Part shown: piece after piece, positions 41,605-49,954 of the stretch | Layout: the number at the start of each line of letters is the position of its first letter | How positions within the stretch are numbered: the stretch's first letter is position 1 | Source: Bacteroides pyogenes DSM 20611 = JCM 6294 | Lineage (GTDB): Bacteria; Bacteroidota; Bacteroidia; Bacteroidales; Bacteroidaceae | DNA: 53,184 nucleotides | NCBI RefSeq assembly: GCF_000428105.1 | Contig: NZ_ATZH01000031.1 | Location: 1-53,184, forward strand | Direction of reading: 5' to 3' | The notes under the pieces: generated by a model | The model's input: only the letters and a program-made list of their open reading frames with translations | Told to the model about the DNA's origin: nothing | Database searches by the model: none | Position numbers and translations under genes: made by a program

Positions 41605-44600
41605 TTAGAATCTGACAGTTACATTAAGCGCATAAGTACGTGAGAAAGGAACAGCCCCTATGTCCATAGGCTTCAAAGGATTGTTATTTGAAATAGAAGC
41701 AGGATTCAAACCGTCATTCAATTTATTGAGAAGATACCCCACATTGCGCGCAGTCAATCCAACGCGTAAATAGTTTGCGCCAAACTTCCGGCAGATTTTC
41801 TCAGGCAAACGGTACCCCAAAGTAATCTCACGCAAGCAGAACCATGTATTATCCTGGATTCCCAAATCACCGGCCATTCCCCAACCATAGTTGCCTAAAT
41901 ACCACATACTGGTCATTACCGGACGAATCCCTTTATCCAAGGCTTCACGATAAGTCAATCCGCTCACGTCTATTTTCTTCGAAGGATCGCTCGCCAAAGG
42001 AGCATTTGTGCCTTCATCGAACACAGCATCCAAATTAATGGCATCGTAAACAGTCTCTCCCTTATAGTTCACGCGGGGCAATCCTCCGTGCTCTTTATCA
42101 CGTCCTTCGAGAGAAGATTTCAGGTTTCCCAACGGAGAAAGGTATTTATACGTGTGCGAATAATAATTTCCGCCTACCCGACCGTCTATCAAAGCATAGA
42201 AGTCAAATCCCTTATATGAGAAAGAGGTATTGAAACTCAGCAGGAAGTCCGGCTCTACCTTTCCAAGAATTTTACGTTCTTTCATGCCTTTATCGTATTC
42301 CGTCACATATCCGTAAGCAGATACCTTGTTCGGATTACCGTATTCTCCCCAATAAGTGATCACAGGTTTCCCGTTTCTCGGATCATTGGGATCTTCCTCA
42401 TTCTTAAAACGGTAAATCGGACTGGAATATGAGGAGTTTTGCAGTGAAGTAATCACTCCGAACTTACCACCTTCATAAGCCCAAATTTCGGGTCCGGCGT
42501 CATAACTTCCCAACAGTTGCCATTCCTTCACATTCTTGTGCAACTCCACAACCTTTCCGCGATTGAGCGTAAAGTTAGTCCCCAATGTCCAACGGAAGTG
42601 TCGTGTACGGATGGGAGTGCCTTCCAACTGTATTTCCACGCCTTGGTTCTGAATATTACCGGCATTAATGAGCTGCTTGTTCGCGCCCGATTCCAGTACC
42701 GCCCCCACAGTCATGATCTGATTTTTGGTATTCGTTTTATAGTAAGCGATATCAAAGTACAAACGTTCATCGAAGAAGCGTAAATCGGTACCTATTTCAA
42801 TAGACTGCTGCACTTCCGGCTTCAAGTTGTCATTCCATGCCTGTCCTAAATTCGGATTAGCCATCAGCACATTGTTACGTTTCCAGTCGTACTGTGTGCT
42901 TTGCGAGAAAACTCCGAAACCCTTAGAAGTGGCATAAGCACTGGTTCCCATACCTACACGGGCAATAGAAGCGCGTAATTTACCGAATGAGAACCATTCG
43001 GGCATTTTAAACGCCTCGGTAAACACCCACGATAAGTTGGCCGACGGATAGAAAACAGAGAAGTTGTTCTGTCCCGTAACCATATATGAGGGGTAAGTCA
43101 ATGAAGAAAGCCAATCATTACGTCCGGTAAGCTCCAAATAAAGTTGTTCTTTCCAACCGAAATTCAAAATAGCGGATAGACCGAAAGTCTGGTTGTTGCG
43201 CGGCGTATAGTCAAACTCCGGCGTTATTCTGTTCTTAGAGTTCGAGAAGGCAAACACCCCCGGAGATACCAATCCGCCATTCGTCGATTTCTTCCACGAA
43301 TGAGCCTCTGTATTACCATAAAGTTCGGCAGCCAAAATAGCATCCAATGTAAATTCTTCTTTCGCTATTTTAATCTTATTGCCTGTCGATTGCAACATAC
43401 CTAAAAAGTTGTATGAACCGGAATTACTTCCGCCGCGCGCATATTTCCCGGTTCCGCTGGGACCATAGTTGGGTCCTGTGCCATATTCTTTTTGTTCGGT
43501 AGATATGCCGTAATAATTGTAGTTACCTTTCAAGCTTGCATTGAGCCATGGAAGTATCTTCGCCTTCAAGGTCAAATTGGCAAGCAATGAGTTTTCCGAA
43601 CGCGCGTTCAGGTTCATATCCCTGCGGTGCAAATATCCCCTCAGCTTTCCCCACGGTGAAGCTGTCTCCACAGCATGCGTCTCGGGATCGCGGTACATAC
43701 TTTCATACAAGTCTATATCCATGTTTCGAGGTAAGTAATAGGCAGTTATCATACCCAAATTCTCATCCCAGTTCCAACCACCTTGATTAGCTCCGTTTTG
43801 TGCACGAGAGAACGCATAGTTTACCCCTACCTCTACGGAGAAAACTCTATTCAGGTCTGTTATTCCTTTAAAGGCAATAGAATGACGTTTAAATTTATTG
43901 CGTTTAAACACTCCGTTATTATCTGTGTACGAGTAAGAAAACCGAAAAGAAGACTTCTCACCGCCTCCATTTATCGATACGTTAGTAGTACTGTTCAATC
44001 CTGTTTTATATAAGCTTTTCCAATTATCAGGATGCGGTGAAAACGGAGTTTTTTCACCATGAGGCATATATTGATTGATCATGGAACCATCCATTTTGGG
44101 CCCCCAACTGGCAGCTGTCCGCTGCAATGCCCCATCTGCCAAAAAGCCACCTTCGTATCCGTTGTGAGGAGTACCTGCTCCATACACATTCTGCAAATCT
44201 ATGGGCGACTTATAGATGTCGGTAGTTTCGAGAATTTGTGAGACCTCTACTCCAAGCCCCTGTTTGCCATATTTACCACCTTTCGATACAATCACGATAG
44301 CACCGTTTGCACCACGCGATCCATAAAGTGCGGTGGCCGCAGCACCTTTCAATACAGTCACGCTTTCGTAATCGGCCGGATTCAGATTTTTCAATTGCGA
44401 GCCCCAGTCGGTTCCGGCATCATAATCTGTTATAGGTTCTTGAATAATCATGCCGTCGACAACGAAAATGGGAGAGTTGTTTTTGTCGATCGACTTAGCC
44501 CCGCGAATCGTAATTGTAGAACTGGAGGTAACTCCCGAAGCTCCTCCCACATTAATGCTCAGGCCCGCTACTTTACCGGCAAGGGCATTGACCGGATTCA

Positions 44601-45051
44601 CTGCGTTTACCCGCTCCATTTCTGCCGTAGACACTCTTGTCGTGGCATAACCTACAGAGCGCGCCTGCTTGGTGACACCCAATGCCGTGACCACTACTTC
44701 ACCCAGCATCTGGCTGTCGTCTTTTAAAATTATATTCAGATTTTTACCTTGATACACCACCTCTGTGGTCTGATAGCCTACAAAAGAAACGACTAATACC
44801 GCTCCTTCTTTTACACCCGACAGAGAAAAGCCTCCGTCTACGCCTGTAATAGTTCCATTCGTGGTTCCCTTCACCAAAACAGATGCGCCGATAACGGCCT
44901 CACCCGAAGTGTCTTTTACAACACCTGTACATTTGCCTTGCTGCTGAACAACCGCTACATCCGTTACTTTCTCGACCGACGATGCATATGCAACGCTACT
45001 GAGAATAGAGAGCAGTAAAATTACCCCCCCCAATTTAAGTTTTGTTAACAT
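41605..45051 (-). CDS. SusC/RagA-family TonB-linked outer-membrane transporter
   Basis: This 1148-residue protein has a signal peptide, an N-terminal carboxypeptidase-like domain (CTGVVKDTSGEAVIGASVLV, GGFSLSGVKEGAVLVVSFVG), a TonB box region (LGEVVVTALGV), the plug with the SusC signature (ADYESVTVLKGAAATALYGS, RGANGAIVIVSKGG), and a 22-strand barrel ending YALNVTVRF. It imports oligosaccharides or peptides with the SusD partner. A promoter at 45153-45160 leaves a leader of about 100 nt. No sensor (HTCS, SusR or ECF/anti-sigma pair) is adjacent. Confidence 0.97.
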   Translation of the reverse strand: MLTKLKLGGVILLLSILSSVAYASSVEKVTDVAVVQQQGKCTGVVKDTSGEAVIGASVLVKGTTNGTITGVDGGFSLSGVKEGAVLVVSFVGYQTTEVVYQGKNLNIILKDDSQMLGEVVVTALGVTKQARSVGYATTRVSTAEMERVNAVNPVNALAGKVAGLSINVGGASGVTSSSTITIRGAKSIDKNNSPIFVVDGMIIQEPITDYDAGTDWGSQLKNLNPADYESVTVLKGAAATALYGSRGANGAIVIVSKGGKYGKQGLGVEVSQILETTDIYKSPIDLQNVYGAGTPHNGYEGGFLADGALQRTAASWGPKMDGSMINQYMPHGEKTPFSPHPDNWKSLYKTGLNSTTNVSINGGGEKSSFRFSYSYTDNNGVFKRNKFKRHSIAFKGITDLNRVFSVEVGVNYAFSRAQNGANQGGWNWDENLGMITAYYLPRNMDIDLYESMYRDPETHAVETASPWGKLRGYLHRRDMNLNARSENSLLANLTLKAKILPWLNASLKGNYNYYGISTEQKEYGTGPNYGPSGTGKYARGGSNSGSYNFLGMLQSTGNKIKIAKEEFTLDAILAAELYGNTEAHSWKKSTNGGLVSPGVFAFSNSKNRITPEFDYTPRNNQTFGLSAILNFGWKEQLYLELTGRNDWLSSLTYPSYMVTGQNNFSVFYPSANLSWVFTEAFKMPEWFSFGKLRASIARVGMGTSAYATSKGFGVFSQSTQYDWKRNNVLMANPNLGQAWNDNLKPEVQQSIEIGTDLRFFDERLYFDIAYYKTNTKNQIMTVGAVLESGANKQLINAGNIQNQGVEIQLEGTPIRTRHFRWTLGTNFTLNRGKVVELHKNVKEWQLLGSYDAGPEIWAYEGGKFGVITSLQNSSYSSPIYRFKNEEDPNDPRNGKPVITYWGEYGNPNKVSAYGYVTEYDKGMKERKILGKVEPDFLLSFNTSFSYKGFDFYALIDGRVGGNYYSHTYKYLSPLGNLKSSLEGRDKEHGGLPRVNYKGETVYDAINLDAVFDEGTNAPLASDPSKKIDVSGLTYREALDKGIRPVMTSMWYLGNYGWGMAGDLGIQDNTWFCLREITLGYRLPEKICRKFGANYLRVGLTARNVGYLLNKLNDGLNPASISNNNPLKPMDIGAVPFSRTYALNVTVRF

Positions 45052-45152
45052 AGTGATATTATTTAAGTTGGTTCTCTATAAAAATATCGGCTCAACCTAC
45101 TGACAAATAGATGAAGCTTATATTTTCATTAAAACAAAAAAGATTAACGGGA

Positions 45153-45160
45153 CAAACATA
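45153..45160 (-). promoter_or_regulatory. -7 box of the SusC-SusD operon
   Basis: The minus strand reads TATGTTTG with TTG 20 bp upstream. Just upstream of that is a near-direct repeat, TTGCTAAATG then TTGCTAAATT (minus strand, about 45175-45200), which could be an activator site. Confidence 0.55.
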
Positions 45161-45221
45161 GTTCTTTTTTGGAAATTTAGCAACATTTAGCAAAGAAATA
45201 TTCACAGGAGAATGAATAAAA

Positions 45222-45956
45222 TTACATAAAACTTTCAGCCTGCAATAAAGTTTCCGGTTTACCGATATCCAACAGCCGCAGATTATTCATCAAGCAGCCC
45301 CGATAATCAGCCTGCCGGCAAGTAGAAAGATAGAAGTCGATGATTGAAAACTTCCCTTCCCAACGGGGATCATCCATCAGTGAAAAGACAGAAGGGGAAA
45401 GGATATGAATGCCGCTGAAAGCGTACTCCCGATATATGCCGGAATCATAACAGATTCCCTCCGGCTTCAATTCGCCGGTGTTTTTGTTTGTCCAGCCACA
45501 GAGACGGTTTTCGGCATCGAAAAGCAGATAACGGGATGTTTTGCGGCTGCTGGCAAGCAAAGTGCCCTCTCCTCCATGCTTCAGATGAAAGCCGTAAAGT
45601 TCCTGCAAATCGATATCCGACAGAATATCTACATTATGAACCAGGAAAGGTTCATCGGAATGTTCGAAGAAACGGCGCGCTTTCTTGATTCCTCCACCCG
45701 TATCGAGCAAGAAATCCCGTTCGTCGGAGATATGGATGGTGATACCGAAATTCCTGTTGGCACGAAGGAAGTCTATAATTTGTTCGCCGAAATGATGGAT
45801 ATTCACAACTTGTTCGGTAAAACCCGCCGCTTTCAGTTTTAAGATAACATGTTCGAGCATAGGGCGACCGGCAACAGGAACAAGCGCCTTGGGCATCGTA
45901 TCCGTGAGCGGTTTAAGCCGCGTTCCCATGCCGGCGGCAAAAATCATAGCTTTCAT
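45222..45956 (-). CDS. murU: Sugar-1-phosphate nucleotidyltransferase, MurU-like
   Basis: This 244-residue enzyme has the nucleotidyltransferase signature MKAMIFAAGMGTRLKPLTDT followed by MPKALVPVAGRPMLEHVILK. The Asp in FLVHNVDILSDIDL would bind metal. MurU makes UDP-MurNAc from MurNAc-1-phosphate. The functional name is chosen because it lies 2 bp after an AmgK-like kinase, the partner in the MurNAc salvage route known from Pseudomonas and Tannerella. Otherwise it could be a mannose- or glucose-1-phosphate nucleotidyltransferase. Confidence 0.8.
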   Translation of the reverse strand: MKAMIFAAGMGTRLKPLTDTMPKALVPVAGRPMLEHVILKLKAAGFTEQVVNIHHFGEQIIDFLRANRNFGITIHISDERDFLLDTGGGIKKARRFFEHSDEPFLVHNVDILSDIDLQELYGFHLKHGGEGTLLASSRKTSRYLLFDAENRLCGWTNKNTGELKPEGICYDSGIYREYAFSGIHILSPSVFSLMDDPRWEGKFSIIDFYLSTCRQADYRGCLMNNLRLLDIGKPETLLQAESFM

Positions 45957-45958
45957 AA

Positions 45959-47389
45959 TCAGACGGCGGCTTCAAAGGTTTGTTCTATATTCTGCTCACG
46001 ATGCATCAGTTCCACCTTCACCCCGAATTTACGGTTCAGATGTTCCGCCAAATGTTGAGCGGAATATACAGAACGGTGCTGTCCACCCGTGCAACCGAAG
46101 CAAACGGAAAGATGTGTAAATCCGCGCTCCATATAGCGTTTCACCGAAGCGTCGACCAGCGCACAAGCGTGTTCGAGGAAGCCGACAATCTCTCCGTCTT
46201 CTTCGAGAAAACGGATAACAGGCTCGTCCAAACCGGTAAACGGTTTGTAGCGTTCATACTTGCCGGGATTGTTCACCGCGCGACAATCGAACACAAAGCC
46301 TCCGCCGTTGCCTGTGGGATCGTTCGGAATCCCCTTTTTGTAAGCAAAGCTCATCACTCTTACCGTAAGCTGGCGTTTCTTTAAATCATCGGTAAACTGT
46401 TTCAGCCGGGTCAGTTCCCTAAGCACTCGGCAAAGGTAAGGATATTCGGTATACTCCTCTTTCAACAGCTCCCGCAAATTCTCGATAGCGTAGGGCACAC
46501 TCTGAATAAAGTGGGGCTTCTTCTCGAAATACCCTCTAAAGCCGTAAGCCCCCAACACCTGCAATGTACGGAAAAGGACAAAATGACGGAGCTGACTGTA
46601 AAAATAGCCTTCATCGATCGGTTTATATTTACGCAGCGCTTCCAGATATTCTTCCAACAATTCACGACGGAGACTTTCGGGATAACGTGCCTTGGCTTGC
46701 CACAAAAAAGAGGCTACATCATAATAGAACGGCCCTTTTCGCCCTCCCTGAAAGTCGATGAGCCAAGGCTCTCCTTCCCTCAACATCACATTTCGGCTTT
46801 GAAAGTCGCGATACATGAATGTGGCGGAAGAACTGCGCAACAGCACATCGCTCATCTTCTGAAAGTCGTCTTCGAGCCTGTCTTCCTGAAACTCCATGCC
46901 GGTAGCCTTGAGGAAACAGTATTTGAAATAATTCAAATCCCACAGAATGGAACGTTGGTTGAATTCCGGCTGAGGATAGCAACGGGAAAAGTCGAAACCA
47001 TCGGCCCCGGCAAACTGGATGACAGGAAGGAGGCGAACGGTTTTACGCAACATGTCTTTCTCTTCTTCGGAGAAAACACTGGTCAGACGCCCTTTTTCGA
47101 TAGCGTTGAAAAGCAACACATCGCCCAAGTCTTCTTGCAGATAGCAGAACTTGTCGTCCGACATGCAGTAGACCTCAGGAACAGGGATGCCCGCTTTACG
47201 AAAATGGTCTGCCATATACAGAAAAGAGTCGTTCTCTTCGATAGAGGTTCCATAAACCCCGATCAGCGTACGGTCGCCTTTCAGGCGGAAGTAGCGACGG
47301 TTGGAGCCGGACGATGGCAACTCGGTGATGGTTTCGGCAGACGCGCCCGTGTATGTTTGATATAACTTTTGCAAATCTTCGGTAATCAT
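45959..47389 (-). CDS. AmgK-like sugar kinase fused to a RapZ C-terminal domain
   Basis: This 476-residue protein has two parts. Residues 1 to ~330 are an aminoglycoside-phosphotransferase-fold kinase: LPSSGSNRRYFRLKGDRTLI (ATP site), MYRDFQSRNVMLREG (catalytic Asp) and WLIDFQGGRKGPFYYD (metal Asp). AmgK phosphorylates MurNAc/GlcNAc at the anomeric position. Residues ~345-476 match the C-terminal domain of RapZ: VRVMSFAYKKGIPND, VFDCRAVNNPG, LSVCFGCTGGQHRSVYSAQH. In E. coli that domain senses glucosamine-6-phosphate and binds RNA. The RapZ ATPase half is absent. The gene comes first in a two-gene unit with the MurU-like gene. Confidence 0.88.
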   Translation of the reverse strand: MITEDLQKLYQTYTGASAETITELPSSGSNRRYFRLKGDRTLIGVYGTSIEENDSFLYMADHFRKAGIPVPEVYCMSDDKFCYLQEDLGDVLLFNAIEKGRLTSVFSEEEKDMLRKTVRLLPVIQFAGADGFDFSRCYPQPEFNQRSILWDLNYFKYCFLKATGMEFQEDRLEDDFQKMSDVLLRSSSATFMYRDFQSRNVMLREGEPWLIDFQGGRKGPFYYDVASFLWQAKARYPESLRRELLEEYLEALRKYKPIDEGYFYSQLRHFVLFRTLQVLGAYGFRGYFEKKPHFIQSVPYAIENLRELLKEEYTEYPYLCRVLRELTRLKQFTDDLKKRQLTVRVMSFAYKKGIPNDPTGNGGGFVFDCRAVNNPGKYERYKPFTGLDEPVIRFLEEDGEIVGFLEHACALVDASVKRYMERGFTHLSVCFGCTGGQHRSVYSAQHLAEHLNRKFGVKVELMHREQNIEQTFEAAV

Positions 47390-47519
47390 TCTTTTGTCTT
47401 TTTTACGATTTCACCATATTTCTTACAAAGAAAACCATTTATATTTAAAATTCATACCCTTTCGAGCAAAGAAAAAGTAAATAACCCGCCAAGATTGTGA
47501 ATAATTCAACGGAGAATCG

Positions 47520-47527
47520 TATTTTTG
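47520..47527 (+). promoter_or_regulatory. -7 box of the sulfatase gene
   Basis: TATTTTTG matches TAnnTTTG, 46 bp before the ATG at 47574. The divergent gene at 47389 shows only a weak box (TTCTTTG) on the minus strand. Confidence 0.5.
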
Positions 47528-47573
47528 TCGCAGACAACCTGAAAAGGAATCACACTTTAAAAACACAAATAAC

Positions 47574-49097
47574 ATGAATTACCAATCAATCTGTCTTACG
47601 GGAAGCACGCTGCTTCTCTCATCGCTCTCCGCCTACGGACAAACCAAAGAGAAACCCAACATCATTTTTATTCTTTGCGACGACATGGGTTACGGAGACT
47701 TGGGGTGTTACGGACAACCGTTCATCCGGACACCGCATTTGGACAACATGGCAAAAGAAGGGATGCTATTCACCCAGGCTTATGCCGGAAGCCCGGTCAG
47801 CGCGCCATCACGGGCAGCTTTCATGACAGGGCAACACATCGGTCATTGCGAAGTGAGAGGCAACAAGGAGTATTGGACGAACTCACCTACCGTAATGTAT
47901 GGTGAAAACAAAGAATACGCCGTAGTGGGGCAACATCCCTACGACCCCGATCACATCGTGTTGCCCGAAATCATGAAAGACAACGGATATACCACCGGGA
48001 TGTTCGGCAAATGGGCAGGAGGCTACGAAGGTTCTGTCTCCACTCCCGACAAACGGGGAATCGACGAGTATTACGGATACATCTGCCAGTTTCAGGCTCA
48101 CTCCTATTATCCGAATTTCCTGAACAGATACAGCAAAGCTCTGGGCGATACGGGTGTGGTTCGCGTTGTAATGGATGAAAACATCCGTTATCCGATGACA
48201 GGTCCCGATTATTTCAAACGTACGCAATATTCGGCGGACCTGATCCACCAAAAAGCCTTGGAGTGGTTGGACAGCCAAAACGGCGAACAACCGTTTTTCG
48301 GCATATTTACTTACACCTTACCCCATGCGGAGCTGGTGCAACCGGAAGACTCCATTCTGAACGAATATAAAGCGAAGTTCCATCCGGACAAGGACTTCAA
48401 AGGAGCCGAAGCCTCGAGATACCACGCCGTAACGCATACGCATGCGCAATTCGCCGGAATGATTACCCGCCTCGATTATTACGTAGGCGAAGTGTTGAAA
48501 AAGCTGAAAGAAAAAGGATTGGATAAAAACACATTGGTTATCTTTTCGAGCGATAACGGACCTCATGAAGAAGGAGGAGCCGATCCGAAGTTCTTCGGCA
48601 GAGACGGCAAGCTGAGGGGGCTTAAACGCCAATGCTACGAAGGAGGCATCCGCGTTCCTTTCATAGCCCGCTGGCCGGGACGTGTGCCCGAAGGCACGGT
48701 AAACGACCACATCTGCGCTTTCTACGACCTGATGCCCACATTCTGCGAATTGGCGGGAGTGAAAGATTATCAAAAGAAGTACGCAAACAAAAAAGGCGGA
48801 AAGACATACTTCGACGGCATCTCTTTCGCACCGACCTTGCAAGGAAAGAAAAGACAGAAGAAACACGACTTTCTGTATTGGGAATTCAACGAAACAGATC
48901 AGATAGCCGTCAGGATGGGTGATTGGAAATTATTGGTAAAGAAAGGCAAGCCTTCGCTTTACAACTTGGCTACAGACATCCACGAAGATTCCGATGTGGC
49001 CGCGCGGTATCCGAAAATCGTAAAGAAAATGATAAAGATTGTTTTCGAACAACACACGCCTAATCCGCACTTCCACGTAACTTTGCCGAAGATGTAA
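47574..49097 (+). CDS. Exported sulfatase, serine-type (S1 family)
   Basis: This 507-residue protein has a signal peptide and the sulfatase opening NIIFILCDDMGYGDLGCYGQ with metal-binding Asp36-Asp37. The activation motif is S76-A-P-S-R80 (SPVSAPSRAAFMTGQH), so the residue converted to formylglycine is a serine and needs an anaerobic sulfatase-maturating enzyme, which is not in this window. Further motifs are MFGKWAGGYEG, VIFSSDNGPHEEGG and GGIRVPFIARWPGR. It hydrolyses sulfate esters on glycans, probably in the periplasm or at the surface. It is adjacent to the MurNAc-salvage genes but on the other strand. Confidence 0.94.
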   Translation: MNYQSICLTGSTLLLSSLSAYGQTKEKPNIIFILCDDMGYGDLGCYGQPFIRTPHLDNMAKEGMLFTQAYAGSPVSAPSRAAFMTGQHIGHCEVRGNKEYWTNSPTVMYGENKEYAVVGQHPYDPDHIVLPEIMKDNGYTTGMFGKWAGGYEGSVSTPDKRGIDEYYGYICQFQAHSYYPNFLNRYSKALGDTGVVRVVMDENIRYPMTGPDYFKRTQYSADLIHQKALEWLDSQNGEQPFFGIFTYTLPHAELVQPEDSILNEYKAKFHPDKDFKGAEASRYHAVTHTHAQFAGMITRLDYYVGEVLKKLKEKGLDKNTLVIFSSDNGPHEEGGADPKFFGRDGKLRGLKRQCYEGGIRVPFIARWPGRVPEGTVNDHICAFYDLMPTFCELAGVKDYQKKYANKKGGKTYFDGISFAPTLQGKKRQKKHDFLYWEFNETDQIAVRMGDWKLLVKKGKPSLYNLATDIHEDSDVAARYPKIVKKMIKIVFEQHTPNPHFHVTLPKM

Positions 49098-49134
49098 GAA
49101 AAAAACCTTTTCTACGGCACCCCCAAAAAGAAAT

Positions 49135-49220
49135 ATCGGCATCGAAGAATCAACGCGCCGGGAATCCGCATTCGACATTTCGAATCTCTTTTCCCAATCT
49201 GCCGGCTCTTCGATGCCGAT
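49135..49220. repeat. Nested inverted repeat between convergent genes
   Basis: Outer arms ATCGGCATCGAAGA (49135-49148) and TCTTCGATGCCGAT (49207-49220) are exact complements. Inside are GCCGG and CCGGC arms next to the right outer arm, and an ATTCG...CGAAT palindrome in the middle. The 86-bp element could fold as a long stem or a cruciform. It lies between the sulfatase and transaldolase stops and may end transcription from both sides, or be a dispersed intergenic element. Confidence 0.65.
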
Positions 49221-49255
49221 GTTTTGAATAAAGACACTGTAAAAAAGCAACCGTC

Positions 49256-49912
49256 TTATCCGTTCACCTTCTTATAGTCTTCCAAAAACTTCTTCAGTCC
49301 GGAATCCGTCAACGGATGATTCAGCAGACCCTTGATTGCACTTAGCGGACAAGTAGCCACATCCGCCCCCACCTCCACACACTCCACGATATGCTTCGTG
49401 TGACGAATGGAAGCTGCCAGCACCTGCGTCTCGTATCCATAATAACGGTACATCTCTACGATATCCGCAACCAATGCGATGCCATCCTCAGAGATGTCGT
49501 CCAACCGGCCGACGAAAGGCGAAACATAAGTGGCTCCGGCTTTTGCGGCAAGCAAAGCCTGACCTTTGGAGAATACCAACGTGCAGTTGGTCCGAATACC
49601 TTTCGCCGTAAAGTGCTTGATAGCTTTAATACCATCGGCAATACAGGGAACCTTGACTACGATATGCGGATTGAGGGCGGCAAGTTCCTCTCCCTCGCGA
49701 ATCATGCCTTCATAATCGGTGGCAATGACTTCCGCGCTGACGTCGCCTTTCACAATCTCGCAGATCTTCACATAATGATCGCGTTGATTCTGAACGCCCT
49801 TGATTCCTTCTTTGGCCATCAACGAAGGGTTGGTGGTCACTCCGTCCAATACTCCGAGGTCGTATGCCTCTCTGATTTGCTCCAAGTTGGCTGTGTCGAT
49901 AAAAAACTTCAT
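49256..49912 (-). CDS. Transaldolase / fructose-6-phosphate aldolase family
   Basis: This 218-residue enzyme of the short transaldolase type starts [20 protein letters not shown]. The Schiff-base lysine lies in [13 protein letters not shown], and [36 protein letters not shown] and [20 protein letters not shown] follow. The length and motifs fit the bacterial TalC/FSA subgroup, which serves the pentose phosphate pathway in Bacteroides. It is separated by 42 bp from the pullulanase gene upstream on the same strand. Confidence 0.95.
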   Translation of the reverse strand: MKFFIDTANLEQIREAYDLGVLDGVTTNPSLMAKEGIKGVQNQRDHYVKICEIVKGDVSAEVIATDYEGMIREGEELAALNPHIVVKVPCIADGIKAIKHFTAKGIRTNCTLVFSKGQALLAAKAGATYVSPFVGRLDDISEDGIALVADIVEMYRYYGYETQVLAASIRHTKHIVECVEVGADVATCPLSAIKGLLNHPLTDSGLKKFLEDYKKVNG

Positions 49913-49954
49913 AACTTCACTAAATTTATATGGTTAACTGTTTTTGAAATAAAG

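Noticed and set aside
16625..49097. One large polysaccharide utilisation locus joining GH84, GH29, SusC/SusD, sulfatase and pullulanase
   Set aside because: The genes lie on both strands, are kilobases apart, are interrupted by housekeeping genes and have separate promoters. Only the SusC-SusD pair is a true unit.
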